From assembly GCF_030913365.1 (NCBI RefSeq), contig NZ_CP133160.1, forward strand, positions 806,001 to 870,000: a stretch of 64,000 nt of DNA, written 5' to 3'. Every line of letters starts with the position of its first letter. The first letter of the stretch is position 1. The DNA comes from Stenotrophomonas sp. 24(2023). GTDB taxonomy: Bacteria; Pseudomonadota; Gammaproteobacteria; Xanthomonadales; Xanthomonadaceae. The notes beneath the pieces were generated by a model. It saw nothing but the letters and a program-made list of their open reading frames with translations, was not told where the DNA came from and searched no databases. Position numbers and translations under genes: made by a program. This document shows positions 7,333 to 16,342 of the stretch, piece after piece.

Positions 7333-9777
7333 TCATCGCGTGGGTGTGGAAGGAGCGGTCTGCGCCGCCGGTGCCGCGGGCGCGGCCTCGACCGGTGTTT
7401 CGGGTTTCTTGTCCAGGCCGAACCAGCTGCGCCAGCCGCCCCCTTCGGTGCCCTGCTCTTCCGGCAGCGCCTGCGGCGCGCACGGTGCGTATGTCGGGGC
7501 ATAGCCGACCACGAACGGGAAGCGGCGGGCGCCCGGGCAGGCCTCGTCGGTGCTGTTGGTACCGGCGGCGGCGACCGGCTGCCAGTCCAGGCCCTTGTTG
7601 TTCACCCGCAGCGGTGCGCTCGGCAGCCGCTGGAAGATGCCCGACCACACACGCATCGCACCGGTGGCACCGTACAGACCGGCCTGTTCGTTCTGGTCGT
7701 TGCCGATCCAGATCACCGCCAGGTGGTCGCCGGTGTAGCCGGCATACCAGCTGTCGCGGCCATCGTTGGTGGTGCCGGTCTTGCCGGCCGGCTGCAGGCG
7801 CCCCAGGCCATCGGCATTCAGGCGCTGCGCGGTGCCGCTGGCCACCACCTGCTGCAGGCCGATGCTGATCAGGTTGGCGGCAATCGAATCGCCTTCCTGC
7901 GCCGGCGCGGGCGTCTTGTCATAGCGCTTGAGCAGCTTGCCTTCCGGATCGAGCACACCACGCACGGCGTGCAGCGGCTGGATTTCGCCGCCGGAGGCCA
8001 GGAACTGGTACAGCTGGGCCATCGCATACGGGCTCTGGTCGGTGGAGCCCAGGATCACCGCCGGGTTCGGGTCGGCCTTGATGCCGGCCAGCACGTGGAT
8101 CAGCTGGGTCACCCGTTCCGGGCCCACCTGCATGCCCACGCGCACGGTGGCCTGGTTGTAGGAGTGGGCCAGCGCGTCGATCAGGCGCACGGTGCCATGG
8201 CTGCGGTTGTCCGCGTTGCCCGGGCTCCAGTTGCGGCCACGGCCCAGCTGCACCGTCACCGGGGAATCATCGACCCAGCTCGACAGCGACCACCGGTCGG
8301 GCTGGGCCAGTGCGAGCAGGTAGACGAACGGCTTGAGCAGCGAACCGACCGGGCGCTGCGCTTCGATGGCACGGTTGAAGCCCGGCTCGGACACATTGCC
8401 GCCGCCGACCACTGCCAGCACGTCACCGTTGTGCACGTCGGTCAGCACCATGCCGGCCTGCAGCGGCGGCCGCCGCTTGTTCTCCAGCGCGCTCAGGGTC
8501 TTGGTCACCGACCCTTCGGCATAGGCCTGCGCCGAGGGCGACATGCCGCTCATCACGCTCAGCCCCGCGCCCTGCAGCGCCGCTTCGGGATAGTCGTGGC
8601 CCAGCTGGCGACGCACCAGGTCGATATAGGCCGGGAAACGGTTGGCGGCCACCAGTCCCGGCGTCTTGGGCACGCCCAGCGGCGCCTTCAGCGCGCGCTG
8701 GTACTCGGCATCGTCGATCAGGTTGGCTTCGCGCAGCTTGCCCAGCACGAAGTTGCGACGGTCGGTGGCGCGTTCGGGGTTGCGCCGCGGGTCGTAGAAG
8801 GACGGCCCCTTGACCAGGCCGATCAGCAGCGCGATGTGCTCGGTGTCCAGCGAGGACAGGTCACGGCCGAACCAGAATTCGGCACCGGAGGACATGCCGT
8901 GGATCGCCTGGCTGCCACGCTGCCCCAGGTACACCTGGTTGAGGTACGCCTCGAAGATGGTGCGCTTGTCATAGCGCGCTTCCATGATCAGCGCGTACAG
9001 CACTTCGTTGAACTTGCGGGTGATCGTCTGTTCCTTGCCGATGCCCAGCAGGCCACTGCGGGCCAGCTGCTGGGTCAGCGTGGACGCGCCCTGCCGGCTC
9101 TGCCCCCCCGAGCGCAGGGTGACCCACACCGCGCGCGCGATGCCGGACAGGTCGATGCCATGGTGGCGGTTGAAATCCTTGTCCTCCACCGCCTGCAGGC
9201 CGGTGACCAGCAGGTCCGGTGCCTCGTCCATGCGGATCAGGCGCCGCTCCTCCTGCTTCTGGCCATACAGCGTGGCGATGCGGGCCGGGTCCATGCGCGC
9301 GGACTTGATCGCCTTGCGCGTGCCCACGTCACGCAGCGACGCGATCTGGCCACCGGCCAGTGTCAGCTCGACGCGGCGCGGGGCCACCCGGCCATCGACA
9401 TCGTTGTAGCCACGGCTGGAAATGGTGAAGCGCCCGCCCTGCACCGCATAGGTCGCCGGATCCTTGCCTTCGCCATCGTCACGGTAGGCCGAGGCGGCCA
9501 GTTCGGTCTTCAGCGTGGCCGCATCCATCGCCGCCCCCGGCTGCAGCACCAGCGGGCGCGCATAGACACGGGTGGGAATCTGCCAGCGCAGTTCACCGAA
9601 GCGCTGGGTGACCTGCTGGTTCAGGTACAGCGTGTACGGGATCAGGAAGCCCAACCCCAGCGCGAACGCCGCCATGCCCCAGGTGATCAGCCGTCGGCGC
9701 CAGTCCGGGCCATCGCCCTCCAGGTCGTCGTCGAAATCGTCGATGTCGTCGGAATCGTAGCGTCGGGGCACGGGCAT
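7333..9777 (-). CDS. mrcB: Penicillin-binding protein 1B, bifunctional peptidoglycan synthase
   Basis: 814 residues. An acidic cytoplasmic N-terminus (DDIDDFDDDLEGD), then one membrane helix (about 31-52). The glycosyltransferase (GT51) domain carries the catalytic EDKDF at 198-202 and the GASTLTQQL motif near 230. The transpeptidase domain has the SxxK active site S479-LL-K482, SYN at 539-541 and KTG at 666-668. All catalytic residues are present. It polymerises and cross-links peptidoglycan at the inner-membrane/periplasm face. The tail is Pro/Ala-rich. It is followed by a TPR lipoprotein gene that may encode its activator. Confidence 0.95.
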   Translation of the reverse strand: MPVPRRYDSDDIDDFDDDLEGDGPDWRRRLITWGMAAFALGLGFLIPYTLYLNQQVTQRFGELRWQIPTRVYARPLVLQPGAAMDAATLKTELAASAYRDDGEGKDPATYAVQGGRFTISSRGYNDVDGRVAPRRVELTLAGGQIASLRDVGTRKAIKSARMDPARIATLYGQKQEERRLIRMDEAPDLLVTGLQAVEDKDFNRHHGIDLSGIARAVWVTLRSGGQSRQGASTLTQQLARSGLLGIGKEQTITRKFNEVLYALIMEARYDKRTIFEAYLNQVYLGQRGSQAIHGMSSGAEFWFGRDLSSLDTEHIALLIGLVKGPSFYDPRRNPERATDRRNFVLGKLREANLIDDAEYQRALKAPLGVPKTPGLVAANRFPAYIDLVRRQLGHDYPEAALQGAGLSVMSGMSPSAQAYAEGSVTKTLSALENKRRPPLQAGMVLTDVHNGDVLAVVGGGNVSEPGFNRAIEAQRPVGSLLKPFVYLLALAQPDRWSLSSWVDDSPVTVQLGRGRNWSPGNADNRSHGTVRLIDALAHSYNQATVRVGMQVGPERVTQLIHVLAGIKADPNPAVILGSTDQSPYAMAQLYQFLASGGEIQPLHAVRGVLDPEGKLLKRYDKTPAPAQEGDSIAANLISIGLQQVVASGTAQRLNADGLGRLQPAGKTGTTNDGRDSWYAGYTGDHLAVIWIGNDQNEQAGLYGATGAMRVWSGIFQRLPSAPLRVNNKGLDWQPVAAAGTNSTDEACPGARRFPFVVGYAPTYAPCAPQALPEEQGTEGGGWRSWFGLDKKPETPVEAAPAAPAAQTAPSTPTR

Positions 9778-9856
9778 GGTGAAAGGTAAAGTCCCGCCGA
9801 GTCTAACGCAGCCGCTGTGGCGGCAGGCAGGCCGCGCCCGGGGGTTTCACTGCAGT

Positions 9857-10891
9857 TCAAGCTGCGCGGGTACCGCGCCAGCCCGCCACTGCACCGGCAA
9901 GCGCGGCCAGCAGCCCGTTCCCGCGGGCGCCGGCCAGGCTGCAGTTGGCCAGCCGGGCCAGCAACCGCGGGGCATCGTGGGCGATCCAGCGCCAGCCCAC
10001 GTCCGGCCGCCGGTACAGCTGCAGGCGCGACCACGCCATGCGCCAGGCCAGCGCGGACAGGCCCTGCCAGCGGTGCGGTGCGATGACCACCCCGCGCCGC
10101 TGCAGCAGTGCCACCAGGCCCTGCAGGCGCTCAGCGGTGCGCTGGCGGCGCGCGGCGTTGAACAGGTCCAGGTCCCGCAGCCGCTGCAGGATGCTGCGCC
10201 GGCTCGCACCGATCTGGTTCCGCCCATGCTGCCGGTAATCGATGGTCGGCTGTCCCAGCATGTCCAGCCCCCCGCGCAGCGAGGCGATCACCGCCAGCCA
10301 CTCATCATGGCTCCAGCACGGGGCGATCGGCAGGCCATCGTCCAGCAGGGGGCGGCGCAGCGCGCAGGTCGCACCGGTGATGAAGTTGCGCAGCAGGATG
10401 GCATCGATCGCCAGGCCGGAGCGCTCCAGCGCGACTTCGGCCGGATGCACCACCAGCACATCCAGCAGGTTGCTGCCCAGCGTGCGGCCCTGGGCATCGA
10501 CCAGCCGGGCATCGCTGTGCAGCATCAACAGCGACGGGTCGGCCTGGAAGCGTTGCAGGTAGGCCTGCACCCGGCCGGGGTGCCAGGCGTCGTCCTGGTC
10601 GCACAGGAAGATGATGTCGGCGCGGCAGCGTTGCAGCGCATCGGCGAAATTGAGCACATAGCCGAGGTTGCGCGGGTGCTGCACCACCTCGACCCGGATG
10701 CCCTGCGCGCCGGCCCGTGCCGCAAACGCGGCCAGAAGCTCCAGGGTCTGGTCGGAGGAACCATCGTCGCCGACCACCACTTCATCCACCCGTACGCTCT
10801 GGGCCAGGATGCTGTCCAGCTGCACCTGCAGGTAGGCCGCACCGTTGTAGGTACACAGCGCGACACCGACGCTGGGGGCGCTGGCGCTCAT
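9857..10891 (-). CDS. Family 2 glycosyltransferase
   Basis: 344 residues. An N-terminal GT-A fold with VALCTYNGAAYLQVQLDSI, the nucleotide-binding VVVGDDGSSDQT and the metal-binding motif FLCDQDDAWHPGRV. The middle part ITGATCALRR and WSHDEWLAV is like rhamnosyltransferases of cell-surface polysaccharides. The C-terminal third is helical. Start ATG overlaps the stop of the upstream dehydratase-like gene by 4 bases. The acceptor and sugar cannot be told from sequence; a role in LPS or exopolysaccharide decoration is plausible. Confidence 0.88.
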   Translation of the reverse strand: MSASAPSVGVALCTYNGAAYLQVQLDSILAQSVRVDEVVVGDDGSSDQTLELLAAFAARAGAQGIRVEVVQHPRNLGYVLNFADALQRCRADIIFLCDQDDAWHPGRVQAYLQRFQADPSLLMLHSDARLVDAQGRTLGSNLLDVLVVHPAEVALERSGLAIDAILLRNFITGATCALRRPLLDDGLPIAPCWSHDEWLAVIASLRGGLDMLGQPTIDYRQHGRNQIGASRRSILQRLRDLDLFNAARRQRTAERLQGLVALLQRRGVVIAPHRWQGLSALAWRMAWSRLQLYRRPDVGWRWIAHDAPRLLARLANCSLAGARGNGLLAALAGAVAGWRGTRAA

Positions 10892-11784
10892 GCTGCGGGC
10901 ACCGGGCCGGAGGCGGCCTGGATGCGTTGCTGCGCCTGCTCGGGCGTCATCGGCTGCCAGGTCGCGTTCTCCGGACGGAAGGGCCGTGGTTGTACGCCCA
11001 GCAGGGACTGCAGCGGGCCGTTATCGGCGACCAGGTCCTGCTCCAGCCGCGAGACCGGACCACGGGCCCTGGGCACCAGCGAGGAGAGCACGCGCAACGC
11101 CAGCCCCGGCACCACCACGCCCATCGGCCGCGGCACCAGGCTGGCGTGCACGCGCGCGAACATCTGGTCATAACGCAGGCGCTCGCCGCCACCGATTTCC
11201 AGTACCTGGCCATCGGCAGCCGGCGACTGCACGGCACGCAGCACCGCCAGGGCGATGTCATCGGCATGTACCGGCTGACGCTGCCCGCCAGCCACCGGCA
11301 ACGGGAACACGCGCAGGCGGCGCGCGCGGGCGACGATCGGGCTCAGGCTGCGATCGATGCCGGCACCGTAGATCAGGGTCGGGCGCAGCAGCACCCATTG
11401 CATGCCCAGCCGCTGCGCCTGGGCGATCAGGCCCTGCTCACCCCGCTGCAGCATGGCCACCACATCCTGCTCATCGGCCTGAGCCGAAGCCTGCTTGGTC
11501 AGCACGCTCATCGAACTGGTGGCGATGATCTTCGCGGCGGGCGCGACCGATTGCTGCGACAGCCAGGCGACCCAGGCCTCCAGCGGGCTGAAGCTGGCAA
11601 TCGCGCTCCACTGGCCTGCCACTGGCGGCGGCAACGCGGCCATGCCGCCCTCGATCCACCGCACGCCCGGCTGCACCGGTTGCGGCCGGCGGCTGAGCGC
11701 ATCCACCTGTTCCCCGGCGCGCACCAGACGCGGCAGCAGGAACCGACCGATCTGGCTGGTGGAACCGGTAACGAGGACGGACAT
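10888..11784 (-). CDS. NAD(P)-dependent epimerase/dehydratase-like protein (SDR superfamily)
   Basis: 298 residues. An N-terminal Rossmann motif MSVLVTGSTSQIGRFLLPRL replaces the usual GxxGxxG with a TGSTSQIG variant, and RPTLIYGAGID holds a Tyr near where the atypical SDR active-site Tyr would lie. The PVHADDIALAVLRA segment is shared with NAD-dependent epimerases. Coupled by ATGA overlap to the glycosyltransferase, so the two probably act on the same glycan or isoprenoid sugar. The substrate is unknown. Confidence 0.8.
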   Translation of the reverse strand: MSVLVTGSTSQIGRFLLPRLVRAGEQVDALSRRPQPVQPGVRWIEGGMAALPPPVAGQWSAIASFSPLEAWVAWLSQQSVAPAAKIIATSSMSVLTKQASAQADEQDVVAMLQRGEQGLIAQAQRLGMQWVLLRPTLIYGAGIDRSLSPIVARARRLRVFPLPVAGGQRQPVHADDIALAVLRAVQSPAADGQVLEIGGGERLRYDQMFARVHASLVPRPMGVVVPGLALRVLSSLVPRARGPVSRLEQDLVADNGPLQSLLGVQPRPFRPENATWQPMTPEQAQQRIQAASGPVPAA

Positions 11785-11840
11785 GCAACTCCAGCACGAT
11801 CAGCACCTTGGGGGCCGCTACTATAGCGGGCAGGCCGGTT

Positions 11841-13409
11841 TTACGGCATTGCGCCGATATCGCGCAGGCGCTGCTGCAGCTGCTGGAAGTCACTGCTGCC
11901 AGGGCCTGCCCCCAGCTGCCCGGCCTGCAGCAGCGCCTCCTTGGCGAAGGTGACATCGCCGCGCCCCAGGCGCTCACTGCCGATGGCCAGCCAGCGTTCG
12001 GCCAGCCGCCGCCGCGCCGCCTCCAGACCACCATCGGTCGGCGCCAGCGTCTGCCATGCCTGCAGGCAGGCCCCCGCGCCCTGCACGCGGTTCTGCCGCA
12101 GGTTGTCCTCGAAACAGCTGCGCCCGGCCGGCAACAGCCGGGCGGCCGCCTGCCTGACCCTGCGGTCTCGGGGGGCAAGCGCCTGCGCCTCGCGCAGGGC
12201 ATCGAACGCACTCTGTCCGGGCGGGCTGATCCAGTGCCCGGCCTGCTCGGCCCGGGCGATGCGCTGCAGCAGCCGCTGCAGCTGGCGTTCGCGCTGTGCC
12301 CCGGAGGCCGTGGGCTGCTCCAGGGCCTGTTGTGCCTGCCGCGCCTTCGACAGGCGCTGGGTGGCCTGCTGCAGTGCGCTGGCCGACGCCCCCAGCAGGC
12401 CGGCCTGGGCGATGTCGCGGTCGGCGGCGGCAAACTGGAAATCGTCACCGGCATGCTGCGCGCGCGCCAGCAGCGCCTGCACCACGCGCTCGCGGCCACG
12501 CAGCGCACCGGGGTCGTCGGCGCTGACGGCCAGCACCGCCTGGAAACTGGCAGCTGCCAGGTCCAGCTGCTGCCGGCGCAGTTCACGCAGCCCCTGCTGC
12601 TGGCGCCGTTCCAGCGCGCGTGCCAGCTGTTCCTGGCTGGCCGGCAGGTCGGCATGGCCAGCATCGAACTGCCGCGCGCGCTGCAGCTTGGCCGCGGCCG
12701 TCACCAGTGCCCCTTCGTCGGCCTCATGGCGTGCGCGCTGCAGCAGGTCGCTCAAGGCATCTTCGCGCCCTTCCAGTGCGCCCAGGTGGTCCGGCTGCAG
12801 GGCCAGGATCCGCTGGAACAGCGGCAACGCACTGTCCGGGCCCTCATCGAGCCGCCCGGCCTGCAGCGCCTGCCGGGCTTGCAGCAGCACAGCATCGATG
12901 CCGGCACCGGCCGCGCGCCGCTCGCGCAGCGCACGCGCCACGGCATCGGCCTGGGCCTGTGGCACCTGCAGTTCGCGGGCCAGCGACAACGCCTGCGCGC
13001 AGCCGTCCAGATCCCCGGCCTGCAGGCGTTCGCGGGCCTGCTGCAGCGCTGCATCGGCGGTGCGGGCCAGGCCTTCGCGGGCCTGCTGCCGGTCGCCATC
13101 CAGTGCCAGTACCGCCTGGTAGCGCTCACGCGCGCCACTGCCATCGGCCTCGCTCAGATGGCCATCGGCCAGCGCGCGGTCGGCTTCGGCAAGCAGCTGT
13201 TCGACCTGCGGTTCATCCCAGAACCAATCGGCCAGCGGCTTGCGCAGGAGCACCAGGCCGACGAACACCAGCGCTGCGGCCAGCAGCGCCCAGCGCCAGA
13301 TCCGCCGGGCATGGCGTGCCTGCAGCCACCACCAGCGCCCTTCGCGGCGCACGCGCACCAGCGCGGCATGCGCGCTGGCGTGCGGATCATGGTCAGGCTC
13401 AGGGTGCAT
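11841..13409 (-). CDS. Membrane-anchored TPR-rich protein of unknown function
   Basis: 522 residues. A cytoplasmic basic stretch (VRREGRWWWLQARHARR), one membrane helix (about 40-58, WALLAAALVFVGLVLL), then a long Ala/Gln/Leu/Arg-rich helical region with repeating QARERLQAGDLDGCAQALSL-like units, consistent with degenerate TPR or coiled-coil repeats facing the periplasm. No catalytic motif is seen. It lies 30 bases after relA on the same strand and before the epimerase gene. I do not recognise a characterised homologue; a scaffolding role would be a guess. Confidence 0.75.
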   Translation of the reverse strand: MHPEPDHDPHASAHAALVRVRREGRWWWLQARHARRIWRWALLAAALVFVGLVLLRKPLADWFWDEPQVEQLLAEADRALADGHLSEADGSGARERYQAVLALDGDRQQAREGLARTADAALQQARERLQAGDLDGCAQALSLARELQVPQAQADAVARALRERRAAGAGIDAVLLQARQALQAGRLDEGPDSALPLFQRILALQPDHLGALEGREDALSDLLQRARHEADEGALVTAAAKLQRARQFDAGHADLPASQEQLARALERRQQQGLRELRRQQLDLAAASFQAVLAVSADDPGALRGRERVVQALLARAQHAGDDFQFAAADRDIAQAGLLGASASALQQATQRLSKARQAQQALEQPTASGAQRERQLQRLLQRIARAEQAGHWISPPGQSAFDALREAQALAPRDRRVRQAAARLLPAGRSCFEDNLRQNRVQGAGACLQAWQTLAPTDGGLEAARRRLAERWLAIGSERLGRGDVTFAKEALLQAGQLGAGPGSSDFQQLQQRLRDIGAMP

Positions 13410-13439
13410 GCGGGCACGATAGCGGCGGCGGCGTGAAAG

Positions 13440-15611
13440 TCAGCCGAGACGACGCGCCTCGCTGACCCCCGGCAACGCATCCAGCTTGCCCAGCAGGGTC
13501 GACAGCTGGCCGTAATCGCTGACCTTCAGCCGCAGGCGCAGGTGCGCCCGGCCGCTGTTGCGCACGTTGTCGCTGTGGATGTCCAGCACGTAGGCGTCTT
13601 CCTGCGCGATCAGGTTGGTGATGTCCTTGAGCAGCCAGCGGCGGTCAACGGCGTTGACCACCACGTCCACCTCGTACCCGCCACCGGCCTGGCCCCATTC
13701 CACCGGCAGGATGCGCTGCGGGCTGGTCGCCGACAGGCGCGCCAGCGCGGCGCAGTCGGCGCGGTGCACGGTGACACCGCGGCTGCGGGTGAGGTAGCCG
13801 ACGATGGGTTCGCCCGCCACCGGCTGGCAGCAGCGCGCCAGCTGCACCAGCAGGTTGCCCACGCCCTGCACGGTGAACTTGCTCTTGTTCAGGCCATCGC
13901 GGCGGGCGGTGGCACGTGGCAGGGCCGGTGCCGGCGGCGGCTGGTGGGCCGCACGTTCGGCCTCCAGCAGCTGGCGGCTGACCTGGTTGGGCCCGGTATC
14001 GCCCAGCGCCACCTGGATGTAAAGGTCATCCACGCTTTCGGCATGGAACTTCTTCGCCGCCGGTGCCAGGTCGGCATGCTGCAGGCCCAGCCGCTTCAAT
14101 TCGCGCTCGAGCAGCTCGCGCCCGGCCTGCACGTTGCGCGCGCGGTCCAGCTTGTGGAACCAGCTGCGCACCTTCTCACGCGAACGGTTGCTGGCCAGGA
14201 ACCCCAGCGCAGGCATCAGCCAGTCACGGCGCGGATCGGCTTCCTTGCCGGTCAGGATCTCCACGCGGTCACCGCTGCGCAGCCGATAGGTCAGCGGCAC
14301 GATGCGGCCATTGACCTTGGCGCCCCGGCAACGGTGCCCCACCATCGTGTGTACGTGGTAGGCGAAATCCAGCGGCGTGGCCCCCTGCGGCAGGTCCATC
14401 ACCTCGTCCTTCGGGCTCAGGGCATAGACACGGTCCTCGGTCAGCTCGGCATCGAGCGCACCGGCCAGTTCGTTGCCCTGCCCGTCCTGCGCCTGCTCCA
14501 GCAGCTGGCGCATCCAGGTGATCTTGCGGTCGAAGGATTTCTCCGCGCCCTTGCCACCTTCCTTGTACTTCCAGTGCGCGGCCACGCCCAGTTCGGCCTG
14601 CGCGTGCATGTCGTGGGTACGGATCTGCACTTCGATGGTGCGGCCTTCCGGCCCGACCACCGCCGTATGCAACGACCGGTAGTCATTGGCCTTGGGGCGG
14701 GCGATGTAGTCATCGAACTCGCTCGGCACCGGCGCCCACAGCGCATGCACGACCCCCAGCGCGGCGTAGCAGGCGGCCACGTCGTCCACCATCACCCGCA
14801 CCGCACGGATGTCGTACAGCTGGTCGAAGGCCAGCCGCTTCTTCTGCATCTTCCGCCAGATGCTGTAGATGTGCTTCGGCCGCCCGCTGACCTCGGCCTG
14901 GATGCCCTGCGCCGCCAGTTCCCGCGACAGCTGCTTCTTGACGTTCTGCACATAGCGTTCGCGCGCCAGGCGGGTTTCGTCCACCTCACGGGCGATGCGG
15001 CGGTAGGTGTCCGGCTCCAGGTGGCGGAATGCCAGGTCTTCCAGTTCCCATTTCAGCTGCCAGATGCCCAGCCGGTTGGCCAGCGGCGCATGGATGTCCC
15101 GGGTCAGCTGGGCCAGCGCACGGCGCTGCTCGTCATCGAGCCGGTCGGCACCGCGCATGCGCGCCAGCTGGCGGGCCAGCAGGATCGGCACCACGCGCAG
15201 GTCATGGATGATGGCCAGCAGCAACCGCCGCAGGCCTTCGCTGTTGCGCCCGGCCTCACGGCCGGCGTGCAGCGCCCATACCTGGTCGGCCGCGTCCTGG
15301 CCATCGAGCAGGCCGGCCACCGCCGCATGCTGGCGCCCCAGCGGCAGTGCCTCCAGCCCGCCCCGCAAGCCCGGCAGGTCGAACAGCAGAGCGGCCAGCA
15401 CCACGCCCTCGTCGGCCGAGAGCAGGGCCAGCGCGTCCAGCGTATCGGCCAGCACCGGCCAGCTGCTGCCGCGCATGCCGTGCGGCGTGCCCTCGGCGTT
15501 CCACAGCTGCAGCACGGCTTCGCGCAACGGTGCGGACAGCACCGCCGCCGAAGGACGGTTCAACAAGGCTTCCAGGCCGGGGGCAGACGCGCGGTTCACA
15601 GCATCGGACAT
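13440..15611 (-). CDS. relA: RelA, (p)ppGpp synthetase I
   Basis: 723 residues from MSDAVNRASA; the TTG one codon upstream is unlikely. The hydrolase-like HD region has lost its metal-binding HD pair (ALLFDLPGLRG where SpoT has HD), as in monofunctional RelA. The synthetase domain has PKHIYSIWRKM, YDIRAVRV and the acidic loop SEFDDYIARPKANDYRSLHT. TGS follows (YALSPKDEVMDLPQGATPLDFAYHVH), then a zinc-finger-like LARCCQPVAGE and a C-terminal ACT domain. It makes ppGpp on stalled ribosomes during amino-acid starvation. Divergent from the small secreted protein gene at 15764. Confidence 0.94.
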   Translation of the reverse strand: MSDAVNRASAPGLEALLNRPSAAVLSAPLREAVLQLWNAEGTPHGMRGSSWPVLADTLDALALLSADEGVVLAALLFDLPGLRGGLEALPLGRQHAAVAGLLDGQDAADQVWALHAGREAGRNSEGLRRLLLAIIHDLRVVPILLARQLARMRGADRLDDEQRRALAQLTRDIHAPLANRLGIWQLKWELEDLAFRHLEPDTYRRIAREVDETRLARERYVQNVKKQLSRELAAQGIQAEVSGRPKHIYSIWRKMQKKRLAFDQLYDIRAVRVMVDDVAACYAALGVVHALWAPVPSEFDDYIARPKANDYRSLHTAVVGPEGRTIEVQIRTHDMHAQAELGVAAHWKYKEGGKGAEKSFDRKITWMRQLLEQAQDGQGNELAGALDAELTEDRVYALSPKDEVMDLPQGATPLDFAYHVHTMVGHRCRGAKVNGRIVPLTYRLRSGDRVEILTGKEADPRRDWLMPALGFLASNRSREKVRSWFHKLDRARNVQAGRELLERELKRLGLQHADLAPAAKKFHAESVDDLYIQVALGDTGPNQVSRQLLEAERAAHQPPPAPALPRATARRDGLNKSKFTVQGVGNLLVQLARCCQPVAGEPIVGYLTRSRGVTVHRADCAALARLSATSPQRILPVEWGQAGGGYEVDVVVNAVDRRWLLKDITNLIAQEDAYVLDIHSDNVRNSGRAHLRLRLKVSDYGQLSTLLGKLDALPGVSEARRLG

Positions 15612-15763
15612 CAAAGGCAGAGGCCTCTACGGTAACGCCCCACCCGTTCAGGAACAATCGCCGGTACGCGCCCCCGTTCACCGGCGCGGCGGGCCGGCCT
15701 GGTGAACGGCGTGCCGCCGTGCGTACGCTGCTCTACACTCGGGCAACTTCCAGGAGAACCACC

Positions 15764-16288
15764 ATGAACCTGCGCCTGCTGCGCCCGCTCAGCCTCGCCC
15801 TCGCCCTGTGTTCTGTCTCGTTGCCCGCGCTGGCCCAACGCGTCGTGGCCGGCGACCTGCAGACGCAGATGAGTCCTGCCGAATTCAAGGCGGCCGGTCT
15901 GGACAAGCTCAATGCCGGCGAACTGGCCACGCTCAACCGCTGGCTGCAGGGCACGGTCGAGAAGGCCACCACCGAGGCCGTGGCCGAGGTCCGGGAAAAG
16001 GCCCGCGAGGAAGGCCGCCAGGAAGTCATCGTCAAGAACCGCGGCTTCTTCGATTTCGGCAGCAAGGAGCCGATCAACGCCGTGCTGACGGGAGACTTCC
16101 GCGGCTTCGGCAAGGGCCGCACCTATGTGCTGGACAACGGCCAGGAATGGGAACAGACCGATGCCACCACCCTGGCCGGCATCCGCAAGACGTCTCCCAA
16201 GGTCGCCATCAGTCCCGGCGTGCTGGGGGCCTGGTACCTGAAGGTGGAAGGGGTCAACACCCAGGCCAAGGTGCGCCGCACCAAGTAA
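15764..16288 (+). CDS. Conserved secreted protein, unknown function
   Basis: 174 residues. Start ATG at 15764 has an AGGAG ribosome-binding site 8 bases upstream; the frame is open further back but lacks a better start. An N-terminal signal peptide (LLRPLSLALALCSVSLPALA, cut after Ala-Gln-Arg region) is followed by a short helical charged region (EKATTEAVAEVREKAREEG) and a beta-rich C-terminal part (VLTGDFRGFGKGRTYVLDNG, GAWYLKVEG). Likely periplasmic. I know of no function; similar small proteins occur in Xanthomonadaceae. Confidence 0.85.
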   Translation: MNLRLLRPLSLALALCSVSLPALAQRVVAGDLQTQMSPAEFKAAGLDKLNAGELATLNRWLQGTVEKATTEAVAEVREKAREEGRQEVIVKNRGFFDFGSKEPINAVLTGDFRGFGKGRTYVLDNGQEWEQTDATTLAGIRKTSPKVAISPGVLGAWYLKVEGVNTQAKVRRTK

Positions 16289-16342
16289 TGCCGGTCATCC
16301 GCGCAGGACCGGGCCTGGGCCCGGCCCTGCGGGAGCACGCGG

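Noticed and set aside
6544..9789. 1081-codon open frame opposite mrcB and the lipoprotein gene
   Set aside because: Antisense to two supported genes, no domain recognisable, low-complexity composition.
13542..15635. 697-codon open frame opposite relA
   Set aside because: It is antisense to a clearly conserved gene. Its protein is His/Arg/Gln-rich with no motif, typical of a GC-rich shadow frame.
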